Source: Caproicibacter sp046707225
GTDB lineage: Bacteria > Bacillota > Clostridia > Oscillospirales > Acutalibacteraceae
Direction of reading: 5' to 3'
NCBI RefSeq assembly: GCF_046707225.1
Contig: NZ_JBJKOP010000035.1
Location: forward strand, 62,001 to 126,000
DNA: 64,000 nt
How positions within the stretch are numbered: position 1 is the stretch's first letter; each line of letters starts with the position of its first letter. The translations under genes were made by a program, and so were the position numbers. Under the pieces are notes generated by a model, which worked only from the letters and a program-made list of their open reading frames with translations, made no database searches and was not told where the DNA came from. Shown one piece after another: positions 25,413 to 33,608 of the stretch.

Positions 25413-25898
25413 ATGGCGAAGGAAAACAAGACGAACGTCATGCGGATTCTGGAAGCGGAAAAGGTCGCTTACCGTCCGTACTACTATGAGAATCACGACG
25501 GCAAAATCGACGGCGTTTCCGTCGCGGCAAAGCTGGGGCAGGATGTCGACCACGTGTATAAAACCCTGGTGACCCGCGGCGCTTCCGGCGGCTTTTTTGT
25601 TTTTGTGGTTCCGGTTGCGGAAGAGCTGAACCTGAAAGCGGCGGCGAAAAGCGTCGGGGAAAAATCCGTTGAAATGATTCATGTGACGGAAATCAACAAG
25701 GTTACCGGATATATCCGCGGCGGCTGTTCCCCGGTCGGGATGAAAAAACAATATGTCACTGTTCTGGACGCAAGCTGCGAAGCGCTGGAGACCATGATCG
25801 TCAGCGGCGGAAAAATCGGCACGCAGGTGGAGCTTTCGCCGAAGGACCTGATGCGCGTTGCCGGCGCGAAGACCGCGTTTGTCGCGATCCGGCCGTGA
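25413..25898 (+). CDS. ybaK: YbaK/EbsC-type Cys-tRNA(Pro) deacylase
   Basis: 161 residues. The YbaK fold is shown by an N-terminal VMRILEAEKVAYRPYYYE, a central DHVYKTLVTRG with the conserved Lys, and GGCSPVGMKKQYV near residue 105. It hydrolyses Cys-tRNA(Pro) made by error by prolyl-tRNA synthetase. AAGGGGA-type ribosome site precedes ATG 25413, 30 bases after the NRAMP gene. A bidirectional terminator follows. Confidence 0.9.
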   Translation: MAKENKTNVMRILEAEKVAYRPYYYENHDGKIDGVSVAAKLGQDVDHVYKTLVTRGASGGFFVFVVPVAEELNLKAAAKSVGEKSVEMIHVTEINKVTGYIRGGCSPVGMKKQYVTVLDASCEALETMIVSGGKIGTQVELSPKDLMRVAGAKTAFVAIRP

Positions 25899-25914
25899 AT
25901 CGGCGAACCGAATA

Positions 25915-25953
25915 GAAAAACCGGCGGCGGGGGGTACCCGCTCGCCGGTTTTC
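25915..25953. terminator. bidirectional terminator between ybaK and cstA
   Basis: GAAAAACCGGCG (25915-25926) and CGCCGGTTTTC (25943-25953) form a stem with A/T tails on both sides, suiting the convergent genes. Confidence 0.85.
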
Positions 25954-25978
25954 TCAATATTGGAGGAAAATATTTCAA

Positions 25979-27673
25979 TCAGGTCGCTTCCTCAGCGACG
26001 GATGGTGTAGTCTTGTCGGTTTCTTTTCCGAACAGCTTCTGCAGGCAGTGGAACGCAACCATAACCGCAAGCGACATCAGCAGCACCGCGACGATCAGCT
26101 GAAGCCCGTCGGTCAGGAACACGAATTGCCCCGCGCCGATTTTACGAAAAATATTGACGACCGCCATAACCAGCGCGGTCATGGTGACGACCAGCATCAT
26201 GGACATCGGGACGTAGAGCATCCAGCCCTGACGGCCCGTCGTTTTCAGGAACACCGCCAGCGCAATCAGCACGAGCGCGCCCAGCAGCTGGTTGGCCGAA
26301 CCGAACAAAGCCCAGATGTTATTGTATCCGCCGAGCGAAAGGGCAAAGCCGAAAATCAGCGTAACGATGGTGGAAACGTACTTGTCAGTCAGAAATTTTG
26401 TAACCGGGGTGTGCGCCTTGCCGTCCTCGTCGTAAAGCAGCTCCTGCATCGACATGCGGCCAATGCGGGCGACGGAGTCGAGAGTTGTCAGGCAGAGCGC
26501 GGAAACACACATCGTCATGCTGCAGGTCGCGACATATTCCGACATGCCGAACTTCATGAAGAATCCGGCAACGCCCGCGGAGAAAATCTGGAACGGCGTG
26601 CCGCTGGGCAGCTTCCCGTTTGTGGCGGCGGCGCCCGCAACCACAATGGCGGCGACCGCAAGCAGCGATTCGACGATCATTGCGCCGTAGCCGATGCCGA
26701 GCATATCTTTTTCATTTTTCACCTGCTTGGAGGAGGTCCCCGATGAAACAAGGCTGTGAAACCCGGAAATCGCGCCGCAGGCGATGGTGACAAACAGCAT
26801 GGGGAACAGCATTGTCCCCTTGACGTTAAAGGAGGTGAAAGCCGGCAGGTTCATGCTGGGATTCGTCATAAAAATCCCGACGACCGCGCCGAGGATCATG
26901 CTGATGAGCAGGAAAGAACTCAGGTAGTCGCGCGGCTGCATCAGAATCCACATCGGAACCACCGCGGCGAAGAAAATATAGGCGAACACAACCAGACGCC
27001 ACTGCGCTTTGTCAAGATAGACCGGCAGTGCCATCCCGGCGGCCATCATGGCGAAAAACAGAGCAAGCCCGACGATGAACAAAACGCCCTGGTTGGGCTT
27101 AACATATTTCATGAAAAGGCCGAACAGAATCGCGCCGAGAATATAAAACAGGGAAATGGAACCCGCGGCGGCGCTTGGCCTGCTGACCTGGCCGGCCACG
27201 GAAAAAGCGTTAAACGTGGAGGCCACCATGTCGCCGAAGGCGGCGATGACCAGCAGCGAGAAAATCCAGCAAAAGGTGAGGAACAGTCGCTTGCCGGTTT
27301 TGCCGATATACTGCTCGATAATCAGGCCGATCGATTTGCCCTCGTTTTTCACGGAGGCGTACAATGCGCCGAAGTCCTGAACCGCGCCGAAAAACACGCC
27401 GCCGACCAGAATCCATAAAAGCGCCGGCAGCCAGCCGAACATCGCCGCGATGATCGGTCCCGTTACAGGGCCCGCGCCCGCAATGGTGGAAAACTGGTGG
27501 GAAAATACAATTCCCCTTGGGGCCGGAACATAATCCTGTCCGTCCTCATGAACATAGGCGGGGGTTTTTGCGTCCGGGTCGATCCCCCATTTTTTCACAA
27601 GCCATCTGCCGTAAAAAAGATAGCCGCCGCCCAAAACGGCAATGGAAACGATGATGATAGCCAATCCGCTCAT
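25979..27673 (-). CDS. cstA: CstA-family peptide/pyruvate transporter
   Basis: 564 residues with many membrane helices. The N-terminal block with GRWLVKKWGIDPDAKTPA, and the VFSHQFSTIAGAGPVTGPI and FHSLVSSGTSSKQ segments, identify the carbon-starvation protein A family. Members import peptides or pyruvate. Start ATG at 27673 has GGAAGGAAG upstream. Unusually, the gene lies behind a complete T-box leader on the same strand whose specifier reads ATC (Ile), so amino-acid rather than carbon starvation appears to control it here. That would fit import of peptides or branched-chain amino acids. Substrate is inference. Confidence 0.92.
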   Translation of the reverse strand: MSGLAIIIVSIAVLGGGYLFYGRWLVKKWGIDPDAKTPAYVHEDGQDYVPAPRGIVFSHQFSTIAGAGPVTGPIIAAMFGWLPALLWILVGGVFFGAVQDFGALYASVKNEGKSIGLIIEQYIGKTGKRLFLTFCWIFSLLVIAAFGDMVASTFNAFSVAGQVSRPSAAAGSISLFYILGAILFGLFMKYVKPNQGVLFIVGLALFFAMMAAGMALPVYLDKAQWRLVVFAYIFFAAVVPMWILMQPRDYLSSFLLISMILGAVVGIFMTNPSMNLPAFTSFNVKGTMLFPMLFVTIACGAISGFHSLVSSGTSSKQVKNEKDMLGIGYGAMIVESLLAVAAIVVAGAAATNGKLPSGTPFQIFSAGVAGFFMKFGMSEYVATCSMTMCVSALCLTTLDSVARIGRMSMQELLYDEDGKAHTPVTKFLTDKYVSTIVTLIFGFALSLGGYNNIWALFGSANQLLGALVLIALAVFLKTTGRQGWMLYVPMSMMLVVTMTALVMAVVNIFRKIGAGQFVFLTDGLQLIVAVLLMSLAVMVAFHCLQKLFGKETDKTTPSVAEEAT

Positions 27674-27735
27674 AATGCTTTGCTTCCTTCCTCAATCGTC
27701 ACAGGTTCGTCAGAATACCGTTTTTGCGGGAAACT

Positions 27736-28031
27736 AAAAAATCCCCCGTCTCTGATTTTTTAAATCAGAGACGAAGGATTTGTTCTCCGCGTTACCACTC
27801 TGTTTGCCGCGTCGTCGCGGCCACCTCAACCGTATCAGGCGGGCCCACCAAATACGTCCGACACTAACGGGTCGGAACCGTCCGGATCTAATCGGCGAAT
27901 GCCTTTCAAACCGGCTGCTAACGGGTGATGTCATACCGGAGCTTCCTGCCGCTTCACACCCCCAGCGGCTCTCTGAAAAGGAGTTGGAACCGTACTTTTG
28001 CCCGCTCACTGCATTTTTTGATATTCTGTTG
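27736..28031 (-). promoter_or_regulatory. T-box riboswitch leader of cstA, isoleucine-type specifier
   Basis: On the minus strand from about 28031: stem I with an AGTA motif, the AGAGAG bulge motif (plus positions 27969-27974), a distal loop GGGTGTGAA, and the specifier-loop sequence GAC-ATC-A (ATC, Ile, at 27927-27929, followed by a purine). The T-box GAGTGGTAACGCGG spans 27787-27800 and reads UGGU, fitting A73 of tRNA-Ile. The final terminator pairs CGTCTCTGATT with AATCAGAGACG (about 27747-27773) and ends in a T run. About 60 bases separate it from the cstA start. Confidence 0.88.
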
Positions 28032-28037
28032 TGCATC

Positions 28038-28066
28038 ATCTTAGCACGGGGATTTTCCATTGTCAA
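28038..28066 (-). promoter_or_regulatory. sigma-A promoter of the cstA T-box leader
   Basis: On the minus strand, TTGACA (28066-28061), 17 bp, TAAGAT (28043-28038). Divergent from the ilvB promoter, with about 110 bases between the two -35 boxes. Confidence 0.85.
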
Positions 28067-28175
28067 TTATTTTTTTGCATTTTAGAAATTATTCGCAGAA
28101 AAGCACATTACATTCAATGAAATTTGTGAAGTTCGACGAAATTACATCTTCGTTAAAAAATAAAAGAAAATTCTG

Positions 28176-28204
28176 TTGACAAATCGCCGAAAGTCAAATA
28201 TGAT
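28176..28204 (+). promoter_or_regulatory. sigma-A promoter of the ilvB T-box leader
   Basis: TTGACA (28176-28181), 17 bp, TATGAT (28199-28204); near-consensus. The leader that follows is about 300 bases. Confidence 0.88.
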
Positions 28205-28210
28205 AATAAA

Positions 28211-28477
28211 AATATATTTTAATTGCGTTGATAGGGAAGGACTGCGGGTTCCTCCGCATTCAGAGAGCTGCCGGGTGGTGCGAGGCGGCGCGGGGTCTGC
28301 ACGAAATCGCCCTTGAGCAGGAGGCTGAAAGCTTTGCTGAGTAAGCCGTCCCGGAACTCCCCGTTACAGGAGGGCGCATTGTTGGATGCGTGACGAGATG
28401 CCGCTGTTTTGGCGGCGGATAAGAGTGGTACCGCGGAGCTTTCAGCTTTCGCCTCTTTGGAGGCGAAAGCTTTTTTT
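28211..28477 (+). promoter_or_regulatory. T-box riboswitch leader of ilvB, isoleucine-type specifier
   Basis: AGAGAG motif at 28262-28267, distal stem with loop GGGTGGTGCGAG, specifier GAA-ATC-G (ATC, Ile, 28306-28308), the T-box AGAGTGGTACCGCGG at 28422-28436 (UGGU bulge, fitting A73), and a terminator with stem GCTTTCGCCTC (28445-28455)/GAGGCGAAAGC (28460-28470) and seven T. Uncharged tRNA-Ile would switch on ilvB-ilvA-ridA. Confidence 0.92.
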
Positions 28478-28511
28478 ATTGCCGCGCGACGAGAGAGAAG
28501 GAGGAGTTTTG

Positions 28512-30188
28512 ATGATGCTGACCGGAGCCCGAATCCTGATGGAATGCCTGTTGGAGCAGGGGGTGGATACCGTTTTCGGCTACCCCGGCGGAGCAGTGCT
28601 GAACCTTTACGACGCCCTGTTTGAATACCGCGCCAAAATCCGGCACGTCCGCACGGCGCACGAACAGGCGGCCGCCCACGCGGCGGACGGATATGCCCGC
28701 TCAAGCGGAAAAACCGGGGTCTGCATCGCGACCTCCGGCCCCGGCGCGACGAACCTTGTCACCGGCATCGCGACGGCCTATGCGGATTCCGTGCCGATGG
28801 TCGCGATTACCGGAAATGTCGCAAGGTCCCTCTTGGGCAAAAACAGCTTTCAGGAGGTGGATATTACCGCCATCACCCGTCCGGTGACGAAAAAAAGCAT
28901 TCTGGTACGGGATGCTTCGGAGCTGGCGAACGTAGTGCGCGAAGCTTTTTTCCTTGCAAATTCCGGACGGAAAGGCCCCGTGCTGATCGACATTCCTAAG
29001 GATGTTTCCGCACAGACGGCGGAATATGTTCCCGTTCCCCTCCGAGAGCCGGAGCAGCCTTCGCCGCCCTCCCGGGAATCTCTTCGGCGCGCCGCCGCGA
29101 TGCTGACGGAAAGCGAAAGGCCGCTCCTTTACGGAGGCGGCGGAGTGATTGCCGCGGACGCGGAACGGGAATTCGCCCGTCTGGCAGAGACGCTTGACGC
29201 TCCGGTTTCCTGTTCCCTGATGTGCCAGGGAGGCTTCGACCAGAAGAAAGCCCGCTACCTCGGCATGCTGGGAATGCACGGGACGAAGGCCTCTGCCGAG
29301 GCGATGAAAAACTGCGATTTGCTGATTGCGGTCGGAACCCGCTTTTCAGACCGCGTGCTGTGCGACGCGGGGCGGTTCGCCAGAAACTGCCGCATTCTTC
29401 AAATCGATATCGACCCGAAGGAATTCGGCAAGAACGTGGGGGTGGACCTGCGGCTTCAGGGGGACGTGAAAGCCGTTCTGGGGGAGCTGCTGCCCCTTTT
29501 GACGCGGCGGCGGCATGAAACCTGGATGCAGTGCGCCGAACAGTGGAAACGGGATTACCCGATGCGGCAGCAAGGGCAGGGGGCGGAGGACGTTCTGCCG
29601 CAGGACGTGATCGAAGCGCTTTGCCGCCTTGCCGGGCCGGAGGCGATTCTGACCACGGAAGTCGGCCAGCACCAGATGTGGGCGGCGCAGTTCGGTACTT
29701 TCCGGAATCCCAGAACCTTTCTGACATCCGGCGGGCTGGGCACCATGGGCTTCGGCCTCGGCGCGGCGATCGGCGCGAAAACGGCGATGCCGGAACGCAC
29801 GGTCGTCAACATTGCGGGGGACGGCAGCTTCCGGATGAACTGCGCGGAGCTTTCCACGCTTTCCAGGGAACGGATCCCGGTTGTCGAGCTGATTTTTTCC
29901 AACTCCACCCTCGGCATGGTGCGCCAGTGGCAGAAGCTGTTCTACGGCGGACGGTTTTCCGCATCAGACGTAGAAGACGCGGTCGACTGCGAAAAACTGG
30001 CTCAGGCGTTCGGCGTGCGCGCGATGACGATTCATCGCCAAGCGGAAATTGAGCGGGTGCTCAGCGAAGCTCTGAACTGCGGCGAACCCGTGCTGGTGAA
30101 CTGCCCGGTCGGCAAAGACCTGAATGTTCTGCCGATGGTTCCTTCGACCGGTTCGGTGGAAGAGCCGATTCTGGAAATGGACGAATGA
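28512..30188 (+). CDS. ilvB: acetolactate synthase large subunit (thiamine-diphosphate dependent)
   Basis: 558 residues. The catalytic Glu is in RTAHEQAAAHAADGYAR, the FAD/ThDP domains follow, and the ThDP-Mg motif is GDGSFRMNCAEL. It joins two pyruvates, or pyruvate and 2-ketobutyrate, in branched-chain amino-acid synthesis. ATG 28512 has AGGAGG upstream (ATG 28515 also possible); earlier in-frame codons lie inside the T-box and are excluded. No regulatory subunit ilvN or ilvC lies nearby. It overlaps ilvA by four bases, and the Ile T-box plus ilvA point to isoleucine as the main product. Confidence 0.94.
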   Translation: MMLTGARILMECLLEQGVDTVFGYPGGAVLNLYDALFEYRAKIRHVRTAHEQAAAHAADGYARSSGKTGVCIATSGPGATNLVTGIATAYADSVPMVAITGNVARSLLGKNSFQEVDITAITRPVTKKSILVRDASELANVVREAFFLANSGRKGPVLIDIPKDVSAQTAEYVPVPLREPEQPSPPSRESLRRAAAMLTESERPLLYGGGGVIAADAEREFARLAETLDAPVSCSLMCQGGFDQKKARYLGMLGMHGTKASAEAMKNCDLLIAVGTRFSDRVLCDAGRFARNCRILQIDIDPKEFGKNVGVDLRLQGDVKAVLGELLPLLTRRRHETWMQCAEQWKRDYPMRQQGQGAEDVLPQDVIEALCRLAGPEAILTTEVGQHQMWAAQFGTFRNPRTFLTSGGLGTMGFGLGAAIGAKTAMPERTVVNIAGDGSFRMNCAELSTLSRERIPVVELIFSNSTLGMVRQWQKLFYGGRFSASDVEDAVDCEKLAQAFGVRAMTIHRQAEIERVLSEALNCGEPVLVNCPVGKDLNVLPMVPSTGSVEEPILEMDE

Positions 30189-31420
30189 AGATGGTAAAAT
30201 ATACGCGACAGGATGTGGATGAGATGACGCTCGAACAAATCAAGGAAGCTGCCCGCGCCCTGGAGGGCGTGGTCCGCAGGACGGACCTGGTGGAGGCCCC
30301 CCGCATTCATCCGGAGGGACAGGTATATCTCAAGCCCGAAAACCTGCAGGTTACCGGGTCCTTTAAGGTCAGGGGGGCATACCATAAAATCAGCCGCCTG
30401 TCCGAAGAGGAAAAGAAAAAAGGCGTGATCGCGTGCTCCGCCGGAAATCACGCGCAGGGCGTGGCGCTTGCCGCCGCAAAAAGCGGAATCCCGGCGCTGA
30501 TCTGCATCCCGGAGGGCGCTCCGATTTCCAAGGTGGAGGCCACAAAGTCCTATGGGGCTCAGGTCCGGCTGGTCAAAGGCGTGTACGACGACGCCTACCG
30601 CGAGGCCTGCCGGCTCCAGAAGGAAAGCGGCGCGGTGTTCATCCACCCGTTCGACGACCCGGACGTGATCGCCGGGCAGGGAACCGTGGGCCTTGAAATC
30701 ATGGAACAGCTGCCCGACGCCGACGCGGTGATCGTTCCGGTCGGCGGGGGCGGGCTGATTTCCGGCGTCGCCTGCGCGGTCAAATCCCTGCGGCCCCAGT
30801 GCAGGGTATACGGCGTGCAGGTAACCGGCGCACCCTCCATGGCGCGGGCGCTCCGGGACAAAAAAATAGAGCCGCTCCCGCGCGTTTCAACCTTTGCGGA
30901 CGGAATCGCCGTCAAATGCCCGGGGCAGCTGACCTACGGAATGTGCGAAAAATATGTGGACGAAATCGTTACCGTGACGGACGACGAAACGGCGGCGGCG
31001 ATTTTGGCGCTGATGGAGCAGCACCGGCTGATTGCGGAGGGCGCGGGCGCGGTCGCGGTCGCGGCCGCAATGTTCAATCGGGTGGACGTGCGGGGCAAAA
31101 AAACCGTCTGTCTGGTTTCCGGCGGGAATATCGACGTGACCATTCTGTCCCGCGTGATCAGCCGCGGGCTGACCCGCGCGGGCCGGCAGGGAAAACTGGT
31201 GGTCGAACTGGTCGACAAGCCCGGCGAGCTGCGGGAGGTTTCCGCCGTCATCGCGGAGCTGGGCGGGAATGTTATTTCCGTCCGCCACGACCATTCCGGC
31301 GACGAGGCGGACATCACCGCCTGCACGCTTTCCATCGGCGTGGAAACACGGGACCGCGACCATCTGAACCGAATCCGCGACGCCGTCGTGCGCGCGGGGT
31401 ACCACATACTGGACAGCTGA
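30185..31420 (+). CDS. ilvA: threonine ammonia-lyase with one C-terminal ACT domain
   Basis: 411 residues. It converts threonine to 2-ketobutyrate and ammonia, giving the precursor acetolactate synthase uses for isoleucine. The PLP lysine is in GSFKVRGAYHK (K61) and the phosphate-binding loop is VGGGGLISG. Residues about 330-411 form a single ACT domain (ELVDKPGELREVSAVIAELG), the shorter TdcB-like architecture. ATG 30185 overlaps the ilvB stop; ATG 30191 is possible. Despite the TdcB-like length, the operon and Ile T-box indicate a biosynthetic role. Confidence 0.92.
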   Translation: MKMVKYTRQDVDEMTLEQIKEAARALEGVVRRTDLVEAPRIHPEGQVYLKPENLQVTGSFKVRGAYHKISRLSEEEKKKGVIACSAGNHAQGVALAAAKSGIPALICIPEGAPISKVEATKSYGAQVRLVKGVYDDAYREACRLQKESGAVFIHPFDDPDVIAGQGTVGLEIMEQLPDADAVIVPVGGGGLISGVACAVKSLRPQCRVYGVQVTGAPSMARALRDKKIEPLPRVSTFADGIAVKCPGQLTYGMCEKYVDEIVTVTDDETAAAILALMEQHRLIAEGAGAVAVAAAMFNRVDVRGKKTVCLVSGGNIDVTILSRVISRGLTRAGRQGKLVVELVDKPGELREVSAVIAELGGNVISVRHDHSGDEADITACTLSIGVETRDRDHLNRIRDAVVRAGYHILDS

Positions 31421-31434
31421 AAGGAGAACTTATC

Positions 31435-31815
31435 ATGAAAAAAACCGTATCTACCAAAAAGGCGCCGGAAGCGATCGGCCCGTATTCCCAGGCGGTCGTC
31501 GCAGGGAACCTGGTGTTTACGAGCGGGCAGATTCCCATTGTTCCGGAAACCGGAACGATGGTGCAGGGTGATATTTCCGCGCAGGCCGAACAGTCCATTC
31601 AAAATGTGGGCGAAATCCTCAAGGCCGCGGGCGCGGGATTCGGCGACGTGGTCAAAACAACATGCTTTTTAAAGGACATGAATGATTTCGCGGCGTTTAA
31701 CGCCGTATACGCCAAATACTTTACAGACAAACCGGCCCGCTCCTGTGTTGCCGTCCGTGAACTGCCTAAGGGCGCGCTTGTCGAGGTGGAAGCCGTCGCG
31801 GTGCTTGGCGAATAA
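31435..31815 (+). CDS. ridA: RidA/YjgF-family enamine/imine deaminase
   Basis: 126 residues with family blocks KAPEAIGPYSQAVVAGNLVFTSGQIP and RSCVAVRELPKGALVEVEAVA. The conserved active-site Arg is in PARSCVAV. It hydrolyses the reactive enamine released by PLP enzymes such as threonine dehydratase, so its place 14 bases after ilvA is functionally coherent. AAAGGAG precedes ATG 31435. Confidence 0.95.
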   Translation: MKKTVSTKKAPEAIGPYSQAVVAGNLVFTSGQIPIVPETGTMVQGDISAQAEQSIQNVGEILKAAGAGFGDVVKTTCFLKDMNDFAAFNAVYAKYFTDKPARSCVAVRELPKGALVEVEAVAVLGE

Positions 31816-31828
31816 AGGGGGAAGCGTA

Positions 31829-32278
31829 ATGGAACCCGTGGTGGACCATATTCATCTTACCGTAAGGGATCTTGACCGCGCCGAACAATTTTACGACCGG
31901 TTTCTTCCCCTGCTGGGGTTTGAACCGGATGAAAAGGAATATGACGCTGTGGTGGAAAACGAGTACCGAATCGTTGAATATCACCACAGAAACGGCTTTT
32001 CCTTCGGAATTGTCAACGCAAGACCGGCTTGTTCCGGAGAGCCGGTAAACCGCAGAAAGCCCGGCGCACTCCATCACCTGGCTTTCCACGCGCCCAGCCG
32101 CGCGGAGGTGGACCGGCTTTATGAGAAGGTAGAGGCTCTCGGAGCGGAAATTGTGCACTCCCCGAAATTCTATCCGGAATACTGTGCCGACTATTACGCG
32201 TTTTTCTTCAAGGATTCCGAAGGCATTGAGCTCGAAATCGTCCATTACGGAACGGAAGAGAAAAATGAAACTTTATGA
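31829..32278 (+). CDS. VOC-family (glyoxalase/bleomycin-resistance fold) protein
   Basis: 149 residues. It starts VVDHIHLTVRDLDRAEQFYDRFL and ends with DSEGIELEIVHY, the vicinal-oxygen-chelate fold with His and Glu metal-ligand positions. The substrate is unknown. GGGGGAAG precedes ATG 31829. It follows ridA by 13 bases and overlaps the next gene, so it may belong to the ilv operon. Confidence 0.82.
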   Translation: MEPVVDHIHLTVRDLDRAEQFYDRFLPLLGFEPDEKEYDAVVENEYRIVEYHHRNGFSFGIVNARPACSGEPVNRRKPGALHHLAFHAPSRAEVDRLYEKVEALGAEIVHSPKFYPEYCADYYAFFFKDSEGIELEIVHYGTEEKNETL

Positions 32279-32738
32279 GATCACGGAACTGAACCGGAAA
32301 GAAGCAGTCGCGTTTCTCACGCGTCAGTGGGGGTCGGACGTCATGGTGTCGGGCGGCCGCGCCATCCGCCTCTCGGCGCTGGACGGCTATGTCACTGTGG
32401 AAAACGGAAAAATCACGGGGGCCGTTACCTACCTTGCGGAAAACGGAGCGTGTGAAGTCGTTTCGCTTGACAGCGTGAACGAAAACCGGGGAACCGGAAC
32501 GGCGCTGCTCTCCGCCGCCGTCCAAGCGGCGAAGGAGAAAGGCTGCCGCGCGGTATACCTCTATACCACAAACGACAATACCCGGGCGATGCGTTTTTAC
32601 CAGAAACGCGGTTTCGATATGACGGGGTTCTGCCGGGGCGCGGTCGATCGGGCGCGAAAAATCAAACCTGAAATCCCGCCGACCGGTGAGGACGGAATCC
32701 CGATCCGGCATGAAATCAGGTTTGAGCTGTTCTTCTAA
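32265..32738 (+). CDS. GNAT-family N-acetyltransferase
   Basis: 157 residues. The acetyl-CoA loop is NENRGTGTALLSAAVQAAKEKGC, followed by the YTTNDNTRAMRFYQKRGF block typical of GNAT enzymes. The acceptor is unknown. ATG 32265 lies inside the end of the VOC gene (14-base overlap). It ends only 7 bases from the convergent gene, with no terminator visible between. Confidence 0.85.
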   Translation: MKLYEITELNRKEAVAFLTRQWGSDVMVSGGRAIRLSALDGYVTVENGKITGAVTYLAENGACEVVSLDSVNENRGTGTALLSAAVQAAKEKGCRAVYLYTTNDNTRAMRFYQKRGFDMTGFCRGAVDRARKIKPEIPPTGEDGIPIRHEIRFELFF

Positions 32739-32745
32739 AAACGGA

Positions 32746-33552
32746 TCAGCCCCGGCGGATGAACCTGCCGTAACTTTGCAGACGGTCGCGGATGCGCTGA
32801 AGCGATTCGTTGTTTTTTACGGTTCGCATGGTTGGGAACGCGCGGATGATGCGGCGCTGAAACAGGTGAAAATCGGATTCCAGCTTTTCTTTCCGCTCGT
32901 AAAGCGCGCTCAGGCGCGCTTTTGTATTTTCATCCAGACGCGCGGCGATCGAGTCCTGAAGGACTTCCAGCTTTTCCACGCTCGCCGTGTGAGCCTTTTC
33001 CTTGATTTCGTCCAGAACCTGCTGCAGCTCGGCCAGCTTTCCGTTCAGGGTGGTGATTTCCATGACGGACAGCACGGTATCCGCCAGCAGATAAAGCGCC
33101 AGCCCGCCCGAAAGGAACGGAAGAACCTCTGCGGGAATCAGCCCCAGCCAACCGAGCAGCAAAGGCTGTAAATAATAAACGGCGGCGACGCTCATGATTC
33201 CGAACATCAGGCTGTTTTTCAGGCAGACCCGCCCCTGCAGCTGAAACCGCTGGTCGGAATAATCCCAGTATTTGGCGTGGAACAGCGCCTCCAGCAGAAA
33301 GCCCGTCCCGTATTCGACCAGGCTGGCCAGAAGAGCGCCGGAAAGAAACAAAAGGAACACCCGGTCCTTAAGCGGCGAGAGGATCAGAACGGTAAGAATG
33401 GCCCCGGAGCCGTAAATCGGGCAGAACGGTCCGGTCAGAAACCCGCGGTTAATCGGTTTGCCCGCGGGAACGGAACAGTAAATGCTTTCGGCCGCCCAGC
33501 CCAGAAAGCTGTACAGCAGGAACAGAAGAAACAGGATCCGGATATCGTTCAT
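32746..33552 (-). CDS. putative membrane protein, ABC-transporter-permease-like PF06541 family
   Basis: 268 residues. It begins MNDIRILFLLFLLYSFLGWAAESIYCS and continues NRGFLTGPFCPIYGSGA, the signature of proteins annotated as putative ABC transporter permease (PF06541). About five hydrophobic segments fill the first 170 residues, followed by a charged, probably coiled-coil cytoplasmic tail (LAELQQVLDEIKEKA onward). ATG 33552 has AGGAGAAA upstream and is preferred to an in-frame ATG at 33612. No ATPase is nearby; transport activity is unproven. Confidence 0.78.
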   Translation of the reverse strand: MNDIRILFLLFLLYSFLGWAAESIYCSVPAGKPINRGFLTGPFCPIYGSGAILTVLILSPLKDRVFLLFLSGALLASLVEYGTGFLLEALFHAKYWDYSDQRFQLQGRVCLKNSLMFGIMSVAAVYYLQPLLLGWLGLIPAEVLPFLSGGLALYLLADTVLSVMEITTLNGKLAELQQVLDEIKEKAHTASVEKLEVLQDSIAARLDENTKARLSALYERKEKLESDFHLFQRRIIRAFPTMRTVKNNESLQRIRDRLQSYGRFIRRG

Positions 33553-33608
33553 TTGTTTTTCTCCTACCTTGAATTCAAAGTACAGTGTACCGATTCGGGA
33601 GGAGTTTG

